Virus record (IMG/VR): IMGVR_UViG_3300009173_000035
Coordinates: 1-38,308 of that record
Source of the DNA: a virus
Length of the DNA stretch: 38,308 nucleotides
Strand: one strand, 5' to 3'
The number at the start of each line of letters is the position of its first letter. Position 1 is the first letter of the stretch. Below, piece by piece: positions 20,944-29,520 of this stretch. The translations under genes and the position numbers were made by a program. The notes below the pieces were generated by a model. It was not told the DNA's origin and searched no databases. It saw nothing but the letters and a program-made list of their open reading frames with translations.

Positions 20944-21759
20944 ATGCCAAAGATTACGTATGACAGCCGCGATGCGGTCCCGGAACATCTGAGAGATGGT
21001 GCCGAGGAGCTTGGAGAGGGCGCAGGTTTCACGGTTACGGTTGATAGCATCGAAGATGATGTTTACAAGCCGCAGACTGCCGGGATGCGTTCAGCTTTGG
21101 AGAAGCTGAAAACGGCAGACAAAGACCAGAGGGAGAAACTTCGTGCCTACGAGGGTATTGATCCAGAGGAATACCAGAAGTTGAAAGAAGCGCAGGACGA
21201 AGCCGCCCGGCAGTTGGCCGAGAAGGATGGCGATGTGGAGTCCCTGGTGGACCAACGCACAAAGAAGATTCGGGAGGAAGCGGAAGCGAAGCAAAAGGCA
21301 ACCGATACACAGCTTGGCGACCTGACTTCCCTCTTGAATAAATTGGTGGTTGAGAACGAGTTGACCGCCGCCGCCCTTTCCGCAGGTGTCCAAAAGGGTG
21401 CGGTGCAGACTGCCGTTCTACTTGCTCGAGCCAGTGTAAAACGTGACGGTGATAATGCCGTGGTGTATGAGGCAGATGGGACCACCGAACGCTTTGGCAG
21501 TGATGGCGAGCGAATGAAACCCGCTGAGTTCCTTGTGGAGTTGGTCAAGGATCACCCATACCTGTTGGAGAAATCTTCAGGCGCAGGAGGCGACAACAGT
21601 TCCGGGAGTGGTGGCGCAGGGAGCAACGGCCAGCCACCGGGCAATCCTTTGGCGTGGAACGAGAAGCAGAAAATGGATTACATCAAAGAACACGGAGGGA
21701 CTGCATACGCGGAGATGATTTCCAAGTTCAAGACCCCTTCGCCAACGCCGCAAACATAA
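20944..21759 (+). CDS. Capsid scaffolding protein
   Basis: A 271-residue, highly charged protein with a long coiled coil (residues about 50-135), a middle region typical of GP20-like phage scaffolds (VVENELTAAALSAGVQKGAV), a Gly/Ser-rich linker (GAGGDNSSGSGGAGSNG) and a short helical C-terminus that could touch capsid protein. It lies directly before the major capsid gene, the usual place. GGGGGAG is the ribosome site. Confidence 0.88.
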   Translation: MPKITYDSRDAVPEHLRDGAEELGEGAGFTVTVDSIEDDVYKPQTAGMRSALEKLKTADKDQREKLRAYEGIDPEEYQKLKEAQDEAARQLAEKDGDVESLVDQRTKKIREEAEAKQKATDTQLGDLTSLLNKLVVENELTAAALSAGVQKGAVQTAVLLARASVKRDGDNAVVYEADGTTERFGSDGERMKPAEFLVELVKDHPYLLEKSSGAGGDNSSGSGGAGSNGQPPGNPLAWNEKQKMDYIKEHGGTAYAEMISKFKTPSPTPQT

Positions 21760-21821
21760 GAGAACACCCGTTTCGCAGACGGTAACTCCCTCAAGTTCTC
21801 CCATTTAGGAGGATTTGAGAT
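21760..21821 (+). other. Leader of the capsid gene with weak hairpins
   Basis: GAGAAC and GTTCTC can pair around an inner CCGT/ACGG hairpin; AGGAGG (21809-21814) is left free for the capsid gene. It may tune capsid expression; no promoter is visible. Confidence 0.4.
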
Positions 21822-22790
21822 ATGGCAATCGGAGACAAAACAGATTTCGTGATCTACGAGGACGAGGCCTTTGCGGGTTTCTCCGACATGATCAAGCAAC
21901 GTTCGGACCTGTTCAACGAAGCATCGCGGGGAGCGATTACCCTGGTCACACGCGCAGAGCGTGGTGACTTCACGAAGCGTTCTTTCATTGATCGCCTTTC
22001 CGGTCTGGTGACGCGGCGTGACATTACCGCGACCACCGCCGCAACCGGAATCGCCGTCACGCAGGACGAGCAGGTTTCCGTCAAGCTGAACCGTAAGGGT
22101 GGGCCGATCGAGCAGACCCTTGATTCCTGGGCAAAAATTATGCCTGACGAAGATACCACCCGTCAGACTTCATTCCGGCTTGGGGAACAGCTTGCAAAGG
22201 CGTTCCAGGTGAACATGATCGATGCCGCCATCCGTGGTTGTGAAGCCGCGCTTGATGGTGTCGTGGCACTGGAACACAACAGGTCAGCGGGAACGCTCCG
22301 TTCTCAGGACTTGGCAGATGGCCTGGGCAAGTTGGGTGATGCCTCGAACGAGATGGTTGTGTGGGTGATGCACTCAAAGGTCGCCACCGATCTCTTGAAA
22401 GAGCAGATGGGGCTTGCAATCACCAATGTGTCGGATGTGAATATCATCGAGGGCACGATTGCAACATTGGGCCGGCCCACGTTGATCGTCGATTCCCCGG
22501 CACTGATCGAAGCAGGTTCACCCGATACATACATCACCCTGGGCTTGAAAGTTGGGGCCGTGTCTTGTGTCGAGTCTGAACTGCCGCGATTCCAGGACGA
22601 AATTGTAACAGGGCTTGAGAACCTTGTGGGCCGGGTGCAGGTCGAAACGGCCTTCAACCTGGGCGTTCTTGGATTCAAGTTCGGGGCCACCATCAACCCC
22701 ACCGATGCACAGGTGGCAACCACCGGGAACTGGACGCAGGTTTTCGCATCCCACAAATCGCTTGCGGGTTGCCGAATCTACAGTCAGTAG
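21822..22790 (+). CDS. Major capsid protein (HK97 fold)
   Basis: A 322-residue protein with a perfect AGGAGG before its ATG and a strong terminator right after it, which suits the most abundant virion protein. Sequence patterns fit an HK97-type capsid: an N-terminal arm with acidic and aromatic residues (DFVIYEDEAFAGF), a central spine-helix-like part (SFRLGEQLAKAFQVNMIDAA), and a C-terminal beta region ending GVLGFKFGATINPT. It follows scaffold directly. No delta-domain or protease gene is seen, so a separate scaffold is used. Confidence 0.88.
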   Translation: MAIGDKTDFVIYEDEAFAGFSDMIKQRSDLFNEASRGAITLVTRAERGDFTKRSFIDRLSGLVTRRDITATTAATGIAVTQDEQVSVKLNRKGGPIEQTLDSWAKIMPDEDTTRQTSFRLGEQLAKAFQVNMIDAAIRGCEAALDGVVALEHNRSAGTLRSQDLADGLGKLGDASNEMVVWVMHSKVATDLLKEQMGLAITNVSDVNIIEGTIATLGRPTLIVDSPALIEAGSPDTYITLGLKVGAVSCVESELPRFQDEIVTGLENLVGRVQVETAFNLGVLGFKFGATINPTDAQVATTGNWTQVFASHKSLAGCRIYSQ

Positions 22791-22808
22791 TTTTAGTTAG
22801 CTGACCAG

Positions 22809-22866
22809 GGCGGGTAAGGGTGGGAGATCGTTGGACCCCGGCCGCGACTCCCACCCCCCGCCTTTT
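22809..22866 (+). terminator. Strong terminator after the major capsid gene
   Basis: GGCGGG (22809-22814), three unpaired bases, then GGGTGGGAG (22818-22826) pair with CTCCCACCC (22848-22856) and CCCGCC (22857-22862), 15 pairs in all, followed by TTTTC. It would make a capsid-ended message and lower expression of the genes beyond. Confidence 0.9.
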
Positions 22867-22882
22867 CAAAGGAGCAAATGGT

Positions 22883-23437
22883 ATGGCGCAGGATACTGTA
22901 TTGGTGTGGGCAGGGAACAGAGACTTCGCACTACAGCAAGCCGGGGCCAGAGTCGTTTCTGACAAGTTCCCGGAAAAGAAAGTGGAGTTATGCGGGACAA
23001 AAGGATTCGGTAGTGCGGAGGAAATGCGCGACTACCACGCCGTAGTGATTCCTCACAACCAAGAAGCGATCCTCGACTCCTATCAACAGTTGGCCCCGAA
23101 CGAGAAATACCCGCTTGTCCCTGAAATAGTGATCGTGGAAGCACCGCAGGAGTATCGGGCGACATTACCCCCGGACCCGGTGCAGGTCGATGGGACGGTG
23201 GCCCCGGAAGTCTACGCCGAGCCTGTGGTCCCTGAGGCGGTGGAAGATGGCATGGTAGACCGCGAACAGGTGGAGAGCATTTCCGCGCTGGACCTCAAAT
23301 CAATGAAAGAACTTCTCCCGGCATTGGTCGAACCCGGATTGGTCAAAGCACTGATCGAAGCCGAGGGGGTCAAGGGCCGCAGGACACGAAGCACAGTGAT
23401 TGCCGCACTCAAGGAGCATCTGGAAACGCTGAATTAA
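22883..23437 (+). CDS. Accessory head protein
   Basis: A 184-residue protein from the ATG at 22883 (MAQDTVLVWAGNRDFALQQA), with AAAGGAG upstream. N-terminal alpha/beta domain, a proline/valine-rich linker (PVVPEAVEDG), and a C-terminal helical domain (LDLKSMKELLPALVEPGLVK, then an RTRSTVIAALKEHL end) that looks like a SAP/LEM-type or Rho-N-like helix pair. Position suggests a head decoration or completion protein. It is the last structural gene before the sugar cassette. Confidence 0.65.
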   Translation: MAQDTVLVWAGNRDFALQQAGARVVSDKFPEKKVELCGTKGFGSAEEMRDYHAVVIPHNQEAILDSYQQLAPNEKYPLVPEIVIVEAPQEYRATLPPDPVQVDGTVAPEVYAEPVVPEAVEDGMVDREQVESISALDLKSMKELLPALVEPGLVKALIEAEGVKGRRTRSTVIAALKEHLETLN

Positions 23438-23458
23438 TCAAAAGCCGGGGGGCTTACT

Positions 23459-24493
23459 TTGAAAATTCTGTGGTTGACCACTGACCGAAGTTTGAGAGTC
23501 GCACAACTCTTTGATCCATTGCGTAAAGCGGTGGGGGAGTTGTGCGATTTGCACGTTATACAGCAGAAGGGCATCTGGTATCGAAAGGACGTGGCAGGGG
23601 GCCAGGAGGCCGAGCCGTTGCTTGAGGTGGACTTTGCCAACACCTTTGATATAATATTCACAGATGCCCCGTTCGCCTTCCTGGGTGAGCGTTGGGGGGC
23701 TATAAGCACTCCGAAATGCGCCTTGATGGAAGATCAGCACTCGCTCGTTGTTCAGGGGTATATGGAAAGCTGTTTCGAGCAGGGCTTCACCCATTTCTTT
23801 ACCCGGTATCGAGATCCCACCTACGGCAACCATTCCTATTTGTTGTCCAGGCCGACATATTGGTTGCCACATTCCATCGACCCGGAGGTGTTTCACCCCG
23901 ATTATCCTGAGAAGCAACCACCGGACCCGATGACGGCATTGTTTACCGGGTCTGTTGGGCGCAAGGAGTCCGGGGCATATCCTTTGCGGGTTCACCTCTG
24001 CAACGCCCTGGAAGGGCACCCACGCTTCGTCAGGGTGGAACGTCCTAAGGATGTGAGATCCAAGCAGGAAGCATCCGAGCGATCCGGGTATATGGGCAAG
24101 AGGTATGCCGAGTTGCTTTCAATGGCAGACCTATCATTCGCAACGGGGTCCAAGTTTCGATATGTCGTTGCCAAGTATTTCGAGATACCTGCTTGCGGGG
24201 CCGCGCTGATGTGCGACTTTATGCCAGAGATGAAGGATTTGGGATTTATACCCCTGGTGAACTGCATCGAGATCGGTACCAAGACACCGCTCACGGAACA
24301 AGTTGACTATTGGCTTTCAACCCCATATCGTAAAACCATAGCGGAGAACGGACGGCGGCTGATCCACGGGAGGCACACCACGCAGGTTCGCGCAAGGGAA
24401 CTTGTCAACACTTTTGGGAATATCATTGATGGCAAAACCGAAAGCACAACCCCAAAGACCCAACAAGAGGGCCAGCTACAACTATTGGCTTGA
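23459..24493 (+). CDS. Glycosyltransferase, CgeB-like / GT-B type
   Basis: A 344-residue protein with a TTG start (23459) and a weak GGGGGG purine site. The C-terminal half (residues about 200-320) is typical of CgeB-like GT1 enzymes: RYAELLSMADLSFATGSKFR, YFEIPACGAALMCDF, EMKDLGFIP and VDYWLSTPYRKTIAENGRR. The N-terminal half has a nucleotide-binding-like start (KILWLTTDRSL). It should move a sugar from a nucleotide donor to an acceptor. First gene of the cassette; the acceptor could be a capsid protein, another glycan or DNA. It overlaps the next gene by 65 bases. Confidence 0.85.
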   Translation: MKILWLTTDRSLRVAQLFDPLRKAVGELCDLHVIQQKGIWYRKDVAGGQEAEPLLEVDFANTFDIIFTDAPFAFLGERWGAISTPKCALMEDQHSLVVQGYMESCFEQGFTHFFTRYRDPTYGNHSYLLSRPTYWLPHSIDPEVFHPDYPEKQPPDPMTALFTGSVGRKESGAYPLRVHLCNALEGHPRFVRVERPKDVRSKQEASERSGYMGKRYAELLSMADLSFATGSKFRYVVAKYFEIPACGAALMCDFMPEMKDLGFIPLVNCIEIGTKTPLTEQVDYWLSTPYRKTIAENGRRLIHGRHTTQVRARELVNTFGNIIDGKTESTTPKTQQEGQLQLLA

Positions 24494-25022
24494 GCCTGAC
24501 AATCTGATGAAGCAAGCGCATGTTCACCGCTACAATGAGGCGGCGTGTTTTGTGTCTGGCCGCGTGGTTGATCTGGCTTGTGGTTGGGGAATGGGCACGT
24601 CGATACTTGCCGATGTGGACATGGTGGATTCGGTGTTCGGTATGGACGCAGATTTGGAAGCGATCAATTTTGCATCCAGGCAATGCCCGAATATTGCGTT
24701 TGGAATATCCGATTTCAACAGTCCACATTTCCATGTTCCCACCGCAGTCGATTGGGTGGTGTCCCTGGAAACCATAGAACACCTCGAGGATCCGATACAG
24801 TTTGTTGCAAAAATCAAGGATGCCGCCGCCGTGGGCGTGGTGGTGTCCGTTCCAATAGAACCCACAAAATCAAAGAACGCTTTCCACCTTCACGACTTTA
24901 CCGCAGATCAAGTTGATAGTTGGTTCCCTCGGTGGACAATCAAAGCAGATAGACGCCTTATGCAGAAGGTAGGCAATAGAACAATCGCGCTCGGCAAGTT
25001 GGGGGTATATCTCAAGCCGTGA
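24429..25022 (+). CDS. Class I SAM-dependent methyltransferase (sugar- or small-molecule-type)
   Basis: A 197-residue protein starting MAKPKAQPQRPNKRASYNYW. The SAM-binding motif is VVDLACGWGMGTSILA (about residues 46-61), with an acidic residue at the end of strand 2 (FGMDADLEAI) and VDWVVSLETIEHLEDP as motif post-I/II. This is the Methyltransf_11/23 pattern used on small molecules and glycans. It lies between glycosyltransferases, so O-methylation of a sugar is likely. The ATG at 24429 is chosen from a weak TTGGGA site; it overlaps the previous gene by 65 bases. Confidence 0.85.
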   Translation: MAKPKAQPQRPNKRASYNYWLEPDNLMKQAHVHRYNEAACFVSGRVVDLACGWGMGTSILADVDMVDSVFGMDADLEAINFASRQCPNIAFGISDFNSPHFHVPTAVDWVVSLETIEHLEDPIQFVAKIKDAAAVGVVVSVPIEPTKSKNAFHLHDFTADQVDSWFPRWTIKADRRLMQKVGNRTIALGKLGVYLKP

Positions 25023-25798
25023 TACACGATTTCACATTCATGATTAAAACACTGTTGCGCCCGGAGGCGTTGGGACGGTTGCTCCCGACCCTCCGGGCCT
25101 TCTATCCAGATACCCCGGTGATGATAGCCGACGATTCGCCAGACCCATACCCGGAGGTGGCAAAAGGATTCGATTGTGAATATTTCACATACCCATACGA
25201 CATCGGGATCGGCCATTGTTACAACGATATGCTGGACAAGATCAAGACTCCTGGCGTGGTCCTTCTCGATGACGATTTTATATTTTCCAAACAGACGGAA
25301 GTCGAAAAGCTGTGGGCCTGGGTTGCGTCCGGGCTATATGATCTTGTGGGAGGGCGGGTCTGGAATACCACGCGCCGGGACTTTCAAGGGTTCGTGGGAT
25401 TTTTCTACTCAGATGGAGAGAACATCACAAGCCTGAAGAAAGTGCCACAAGACAAGGTGCGGACAATCAAGCAGGTAGACATAACGATGAACTTTTGGGC
25501 GGCGTCAACCGAGTCTCTGCGGAGGGTCAGATGGAACGAGGAACTAAAGGTGTGCCGACACGAAGATTTCTTCTTGAGATACTTAGGCCACACGCCAACG
25601 AAGCGGAGGGGGCTGCCCAAAGCGGCGCAGGTGGGACACAAGCACCGGGTGGGGTTCTATCCGCAGTGTATCGTAACACACGACAACAGGAGTTTCATGG
25701 GGCGGGACAAAAACCACGAATACATCTGGCATCGCAAGGGCAGGTTTGACACGTTCCGTCAGGTGTTCATTGATATTTGGGGGTTTGAATTCGTATGA
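25019..25798 (+). CDS. GT-A glycosyltransferase, paralogue 1 (GalNAc-transferase-like)
   Basis: A 259-residue protein with a GTG start overlapping the previous stop. It begins FMIKTLLRPEALGRLLPTL, has VMIADDSPDPYPEVA (first acid motif), the DxD-type LLDDDFIF near residue 83, a conserved TMNFWAAST and CRHEDFFLR. This recalls beta-1,4-N-acetylgalactosaminyltransferase-like GT-A enzymes (GT2/GT12). The genes at 26459 and 30861 are clear paralogues. It is coupled to the next gene by ATGA. Confidence 0.85.
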   Translation: MIHDFTFMIKTLLRPEALGRLLPTLRAFYPDTPVMIADDSPDPYPEVAKGFDCEYFTYPYDIGIGHCYNDMLDKIKTPGVVLLDDDFIFSKQTEVEKLWAWVASGLYDLVGGRVWNTTRRDFQGFVGFFYSDGENITSLKKVPQDKVRTIKQVDITMNFWAASTESLRRVRWNEELKVCRHEDFFLRYLGHTPTKRRGLPKAAQVGHKHRVGFYPQCIVTHDNRSFMGRDKNHEYIWHRKGRFDTFRQVFIDIWGFEFV

Positions 25799-26541
25799 TC
25801 GGCATCGTGATAGGCTACCGGGAAGATGAAGAAAGGCCAGAGCGCACCGAGAACTTGAACAACGCGGTCCAGGCATTGATGGACCAAGAGTTCGCCGGGT
25901 CTGTCCGGGTTGTGGTATGCGAACAGTCAGAGAAGGGAACGCTAAAAAACTATCACCCTTTCGGGTGGGTGTGGGACGAATACACATTACCGTTCAACAG
26001 GTCCAGGGCGTTCAACCTGGGCGCAAGGGTCTTGCCACATTGCGACACGCTGTGTTTCTTCGATGCCGACATTCTGGTTGATCGGTGGTGGGTGAAAAGA
26101 TGTTCCGATCAGATGGTGGGCAACGATTTGATTATCCCATATACTACCGTGAACTATTTAAAGGAGAAGGGAACCCCGGCTGTCGTAGAGGCAAGGAAAA
26201 GGTCAGGGTCCGTTCCTGAAGTATCGCCAGAGCGCAGGGCGCGTTTTGCTTATGGTGGCGTTCTGTGGATCACCCGCACCCTGTTCGAATTGTCTGGTGG
26301 ATACGACGAGCAATACATCGGATGGGGTGCAGAAGATGACGATTACGTGTGGCGGCTGAAACAGTTGGGGCCTGTAATGAGGATGGACGAAACCTTGACG
26401 CATATGTGGCACGCCCCGGCAGACATGGACCGGGCACAACTCAATAAGGACATTTACTTTGCAAAACGATTTGTACGTGACCGCCGTTATCAAGACGATT
26501 TGCAGACCGGAGAGCTTGCGCCGGCTGTTGCTGTCGATTAG
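25795..26541 (+). CDS. GT2 glycosyltransferase with galactosyltransferase-type C-terminus
   Basis: A 248-residue protein. The DxD-type motif is CFFDADILVD (about residues 81-90). The segment AYGGVLWITRTLFELSGGYD followed by WGAEDDDYVWRL (about 151-189) is typical of the Glyco_transf_7C acceptor/donor region of beta-galactosyl- and GalNAc-type enzymes. It is not closely similar to the three paralogues around it. ATGA overlap with the previous gene; its last 83 bases are also coding for the next gene in another frame. Confidence 0.87.
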   Translation: MIGIVIGYREDEERPERTENLNNAVQALMDQEFAGSVRVVVCEQSEKGTLKNYHPFGWVWDEYTLPFNRSRAFNLGARVLPHCDTLCFFDADILVDRWWVKRCSDQMVGNDLIIPYTTVNYLKEKGTPAVVEARKRSGSVPEVSPERRARFAYGGVLWITRTLFELSGGYDEQYIGWGAEDDDYVWRLKQLGPVMRMDETLTHMWHAPADMDRAQLNKDIYFAKRFVRDRRYQDDLQTGELAPAVAVD

Positions 26542-27220
26542 GGATTTCTACCCTGACCTGCGGATTCTGATTGCAGATGATTCCCCGGAGCCATACCCGG
26601 AGGTAGCCAGGGAGATTGACCCGACCATCCAGTATCACGTTTTGCCAACGGATGCCGGGGCGGGGGAATCATACAACAGGCTGATGGAATTCGTCACCAC
26701 GGAACACGTTCTGATGCTGGATGACGATTTCGAACTGTCAGGGGAAACGGACCTTGTGTTGATGGAGGACTTGTTATACCTGTCCGAGATCGATCTTCTT
26801 GGAGGGAGGATCTTTCAGCCAGACGGAACGGAACACAACTACGAATTCAACCTGTCCTTGAACGATGACATAATGTATTGCCACACGGTGAAGCGAAGTC
26901 CGATAGAGGTGATGCGATGCGACACGGTGCTGAATTTCTGGATGGCCCGAACGGAGGCTGTCAAGGTGGTGGGGTGGGATGATAGGCAGAAGATCATGCG
27001 CCACCTGGATTTCTTCTTTCGGACGAACAAGGGCAAGTTGAAGGTGGGCTTTACGCCTCAAGTCGGCATCAATCACTTCCCCGCAATGAACGATGAGTAT
27101 TTGCAGTATCGCCACGGGGCAGAAAGGGTGCAGGAGCATATCGTATATTTCCTCGAGAAGTGGGGCTTGGAAGCTGTGTTGTCAGATCGGTTTCAATATC
27201 GCAGACGGGAGACAGCATGA
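26459..27220 (+). CDS. GT-A glycosyltransferase, paralogue 2
   Basis: A 253-residue protein starting at a TTG (26459) with AAGGA upstream, inside the end of the previous gene. Key matches to paralogue 1: VIKTICRPESLRRLLLSIR, ILIADDSPEPYPEVA, LMLDDDFELSG, VLNFWMART and MRHLDFFFR. The acid-rich D-D-D motif for metal and sugar-nucleotide binding is intact. The DNA also keeps an identical CCATACCCGGAGGT stretch shared with paralogue 1, so the duplication may be fairly recent. ATGA overlap with the epimerase gene. Confidence 0.85.
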   Translation: MQNDLYVTAVIKTICRPESLRRLLLSIRDFYPDLRILIADDSPEPYPEVAREIDPTIQYHVLPTDAGAGESYNRLMEFVTTEHVLMLDDDFELSGETDLVLMEDLLYLSEIDLLGGRIFQPDGTEHNYEFNLSLNDDIMYCHTVKRSPIEVMRCDTVLNFWMARTEAVKVVGWDDRQKIMRHLDFFFRTNKGKLKVGFTPQVGINHFPAMNDEYLQYRHGAERVQEHIVYFLEKWGLEAVLSDRFQYRRRETA

Positions 27221-28107
27221 GATACTTCATCACAGGGAGCGCAGGGTTCATAGGGCAGAACTTGATAAAGAATATCGGAATGGCGAACGTGTGTGCCGGG
27301 TATGATATTGCCGATAGTCCCGTTGAAAATCTGTATAACGTGGACCACCTCAGACATGCGATGGAAACTTTTCGCCCGGACGCTGTTGTCCATCTTGCCG
27401 CTGAGACTTCCGTGCCTGGGTCGTTTGGGAATCCTGCATTGCATATTGAAAACAATTACATCGGCACACAGAACGTTTTCTTTACAGCACAAAGTGCAGG
27501 GGTGAAGCAGTTTGTCTTCGCTTCATCCTGTGCCGCCGAGAAGATGGGTAGCCCTTATGCTGTGAGCAAGGCCGCGGCAGAGCAGTTCCTTGAATCAGAG
27601 ATGCGGGGCTACAAGTCGTTGGGCGTCCCGGAGTTCTGGTACAACATCCTGCGATTTGCAAACGTCTACGGGCCAGGGTCGGACAAGAAAAGTTCAGTAA
27701 TCGCCCGCTTCTGCCGGGAGGTGTTGGAATCCAATTCCGTGACGATCAACGGTGAAGGTTCTCAGATGCGCGACTTTGTCCATGTCGATGATGTGTGCCG
27801 GGCCATTATGCATGTCACAAAAGAGATATGCCCACCGGGGCCGCATTACGTGGGAACGAATCAAATGACTTCGATAAACGAACTTGTGCGACTGCTGGAA
27901 GATGCTCGAGGGAACCAAGATGTGGTGGACCCGCCTATTGTGGTCAAGCGAGGCCCGGAAGATGTGGCCGATGGGATTCCGCACATTGATTGTCCGACTG
28001 TGCCAGGATGGGAAGCAAAGACCAGACTTGAATCCGGGCTTGTTTCAACCTACAATTACTTTTATCAGAAAGCGGTATCGGAAAGGCGTGATTGCACAGT
28101 GATGTAA
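27217..28107 (+). CDS. NAD-dependent nucleotide-sugar epimerase/dehydratase
   Basis: A 296-residue extended short-chain dehydrogenase. NAD-binding motif TGSAGFIGQNL near residues 6-16, VVHLAAETSVPGSF near 58-71, and the catalytic YAVSK (Y-x3-K) in GSPYAVSKAAAEQFL. The substrate part FANVYGPGSDKKS and the MRDFVHVDDVCRAI run follow. It resembles GalE/RfbB-like enzymes that change a UDP- or dTDP-sugar. It probably makes a donor for the glycosyltransferases alongside it. The ATG at 27217 overlaps the previous stop. Confidence 0.9.
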   Translation: MRYFITGSAGFIGQNLIKNIGMANVCAGYDIADSPVENLYNVDHLRHAMETFRPDAVVHLAAETSVPGSFGNPALHIENNYIGTQNVFFTAQSAGVKQFVFASSCAAEKMGSPYAVSKAAAEQFLESEMRGYKSLGVPEFWYNILRFANVYGPGSDKKSSVIARFCREVLESNSVTINGEGSQMRDFVHVDDVCRAIMHVTKEICPPGPHYVGTNQMTSINELVRLLEDARGNQDVVDPPIVVKRGPEDVADGIPHIDCPTVPGWEAKTRLESGLVSTYNYFYQKAVSERRDCTVM

Positions 28108-28141
28108 TTCGTTGTTCGCAGATTTCCAAAGGAGACAGACG

Positions 28142-29452
28142 ATGGGCGAGCTGAGAGTATTTATCGCAGGGATCGATGGCTATTTGGGCCACGCGTTGGC
28201 GCAGTATCTAATGAGCCGGGGCCATTACGTTTCGGGGTGTGATTGCCACCACCGGAGAGAATGGGTCAAATCCGAGGGCGGCGACACCGCCATCCCAATC
28301 GGAACCCCTGGTGAGAGGCACCATTATTTTAAGGAGCGTTTCGGCAAGCTGTGGGTAGGCAGTTACAATATCAACATCGCCCACGAAGACAACTACGGCA
28401 AACTGGCAGGGAAGTTCGCAGACCTGAAACCACATGCCGTTGTGCATCTGGCCGAAATGCCGAGCGCACCGTTCTCTATGATTTCCAGGGAACACGCCGC
28501 AATGACCCACATGAACAACGTGGTGGGTTCGCTCAACGTGATCTATGCCATCCGGGGGAGTTGCCCCGATGCCCACCTTGTGAAGTTGGGAACGATGGGA
28601 GAGTATGGGACGCCGCCAGGGACCATTATACCCGAGGGGGTTTTTCCAGAGGGTTCGCATTGGGATATTGAAATGCCCATTGTGCAAGGGGGGCAGGAAA
28701 CGGGCACCCAATACAGCAAGAGCTATGTTCTCGACGGCTTAATGTTTCCCCGCCAAGCAGGTTCGTGGTATCACCAGACGAAAGTCCACGACACCAACAA
28801 CGTCAATTTCGCCTGTCGTATGTGGGGTCTGAGATCAACGGACATTATGCAGGGGGTTGTCTACGGAACCCGGATCAAGGAGATGGACGAGAACCCCATG
28901 TCTGCCACCCGGTTTGATTTCGATGAATGCTTTGGAACAGCGATCAACAGGTTCTGCTCTCAAGCGACTATCGGGATGCCGCTGACCGTCTATGGCAACG
29001 GGACACAGAAACGGGGGTTCCTGCCCCTTTGTGATTCGATGCAGTGTTTAGCCATAGCGATCGAGCAACCCCCGGCAGAGGGCGAATACCGCGTCTGGAA
29101 TCAATTCGAGGAAGTCTATTCAATCCGGGCATTGGCGCAAGCTGTCGCTTCCTCTGCTTCTGTCCCTGTGGAGATCGAGAACGTGCCGAACCCCCGCAAA
29201 GAGGCAGAGGGGCATATGTACGAGGCTGAACATTCGACCCTGCTCAAGATGGGGTATGTTCCAACGAATGACCTGTCCGGGCAGATTGTGGGCATCTTGG
29301 AGGATCTGGAACCCCACGCGGACCGCATACGCAGGTATGCAGACACAATTATGCCTCAGATCACCTGGGACGGTGGGGAATATGACGAGAAGGTGGACCC
29401 TGTGGCGGGAAACGGGGCAGAGGTCGAAGATAAAACGGAATTCCATATATAA
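28142..29452 (+). CDS. UDP-sulfoquinovose synthase-like enzyme (SQD1/SqdB type)
   Basis: A 436-residue extended short-chain dehydrogenase. Similarity to UDP-sulfoquinovose synthase is unusually specific: VVHLAEMPSAPFSMI, HLVKLGTMGEYGTP (Thr151), FPRQAGSWYHQTKVHDTNN (Tyr210, Lys214), STDIMQGVVYGTR, FGTAINRFCSQATIGMPLTV, YRVWNQFEEVYSI and VPNPRKEAEGHMYEAEH. In plants and bacteria this enzyme joins sulfite to UDP-glucose to make UDP-sulfoquinovose, the sugar of sulfolipid. The catalytic T, Y and K are all present. It differs near residues 160-200, where an extra segment is inserted. AAAGGAG precedes ATG 28142. It is rare to see this in a phage; the exact sugar product remains to be shown. Confidence 0.82.
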   Translation: MGELRVFIAGIDGYLGHALAQYLMSRGHYVSGCDCHHRREWVKSEGGDTAIPIGTPGERHHYFKERFGKLWVGSYNINIAHEDNYGKLAGKFADLKPHAVVHLAEMPSAPFSMISREHAAMTHMNNVVGSLNVIYAIRGSCPDAHLVKLGTMGEYGTPPGTIIPEGVFPEGSHWDIEMPIVQGGQETGTQYSKSYVLDGLMFPRQAGSWYHQTKVHDTNNVNFACRMWGLRSTDIMQGVVYGTRIKEMDENPMSATRFDFDECFGTAINRFCSQATIGMPLTVYGNGTQKRGFLPLCDSMQCLAIAIEQPPAEGEYRVWNQFEEVYSIRALAQAVASSASVPVEIENVPNPRKEAEGHMYEAEHSTLLKMGYVPTNDLSGQIVGILEDLEPHADRIRRYADTIMPQITWDGGEYDEKVDPVAGNGAEVEDKTEFHI

Positions 29453-29503
29453 CCCGAGAAAGGGGATAGGCCGTTAGGGTCGCTCTATGGCGTTCCTGTG
29501 GAC

Positions 29504-29517
29504 TATCCACGTGAATA
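29504..29517 (+). repeat. CACGTG-centred motif, copy 3
   Basis: TATCCACGTGAATA, the 14-base core shared by all three copies. It ends four bases before the ATG at 29521, and its left half forms a small hairpin with GTGGA (29498-29502). Confidence 0.55.
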
Positions 29518-29520
29518 CAG

